Positions 5,056-5,101 of a stretch of DNA of 5,101 bases are shown here, one piece after another. The DNA is from DAMCAP01 sp964369265. GTDB lineage: Bacteria > Bacillota > Clostridia > Oscillospirales > Ruminococcaceae. The position numbers were made by a program, and so were the translations under genes. The notes beneath the pieces were generated by a model. The model was given only the letters and a program-made list of their open reading frames with translations. It was not told where the DNA came from and did not search any database. How positions within the stretch are numbered: the first letter of the stretch is position 1; each line of letters opens with the position of its first letter. The stretch spans positions 1-5,101 of the forward strand of contig CAYJEV010000119.1 in the NCBI GenBank assembly GCA_964369265.1. The letters are read 5' to 3'.

Positions 5056-5101
5056 GCTACAATTTGCGATGTCGTTTGATGTTTTGTATGACTATAAGCA
5101 A

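Larger units (their letters stand above)
4699..5101. other. Gene-free region with serial inverted repeats: composite repeat element or structured RNA candidate
   Basis: I see no credible gene in these 403 bases; short readings in both directions have no ribosome binding site and no family resemblance. The region holds six successive, non-overlapping inverted repeats: CAGTAAAC/GTTTACTG (4720-4727, 4745-4752); a 20-base palindrome (4764-4783); CGCTTTC/GAAAGCG (4809-4826, 4-base loop); AAGCTTTCAC/GTGAAAGCTT (4850-4859, 4922-4931); CCATCAAG/CTTGATGG (4972-4979, 4996-5003); and GGCGACT/AGTCGCC (5039-5055). The middle and right parts are visibly richer in G and C than the other intergenic regions of the window. 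Its left part is the repeat shared with bases 1-64. It could be a multi-module dispersed repeat, a decayed mobile element, or a non-coding RNA; the sequence alone does not decide. Confidence 0.6.

Overview
The window looks like chromosomal DNA of a low-GC Firmicute, most likely a member of the Clostridia. The reasons are the strong A/T bias, strong Shine-Dalgarno sites (GGAGG types), intrinsic terminators with T-tracts, a regulatory-type (group II) BirA followed by BioY, and clostridial-style intergenic repeats. The species cannot be named from the sequence alone.

Layout from left to right: (1) bases 1-64 are the truncated end of an intergenic repeat that recurs, inverted, at 4715-4778. (2) A biotin operon follows: birA (biotin-protein ligase with an N-terminal DNA-binding domain), then bioY (biotin-binding S component of an ECF transporter) 15 bases downstream. 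The best birA start is an ATT codon at 114, because no ATG, GTG or TTG with a ribosome binding site exists in that frame. (3) A bidirectional terminator (1798-1835) separates this operon from two leftward genes. These are an uncharacterised DUF4253-family protein (1847-2593) and, upstream of it, glyA (serine hydroxymethyltransferase, 2711-4003). A 17-bp-stem terminator lies between them. (4) An AT-rich divergent intergenic region (4004-4257) carries a near-consensus sigma-A promoter for glyA and an extended -10 promoter for the next gene. (5) A small two-helix membrane protein with Met/Gly/acid-rich tails (4258-4698) is not recognisable as a known family. (6) The last 400 bases (4699-5101) have no credible gene. 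They hold the second repeat copy and a succession of non-overlapping inverted repeats, which suggests a composite mobile or dispersed repeat, or a structured RNA.

Functionally, birA and bioY form a biotin uptake, attachment and control unit. No biotin synthesis genes and no ECF ATPase or T-component genes are visible here, so BioY presumably uses a shared energising module encoded elsewhere. glyA is a one-carbon and glycine housekeeping gene with no visible link to biotin. The two points most worth a second look are the apparent AUU initiation codon of birA and the inverted, multi-hairpin intergenic element at the two ends of the window.
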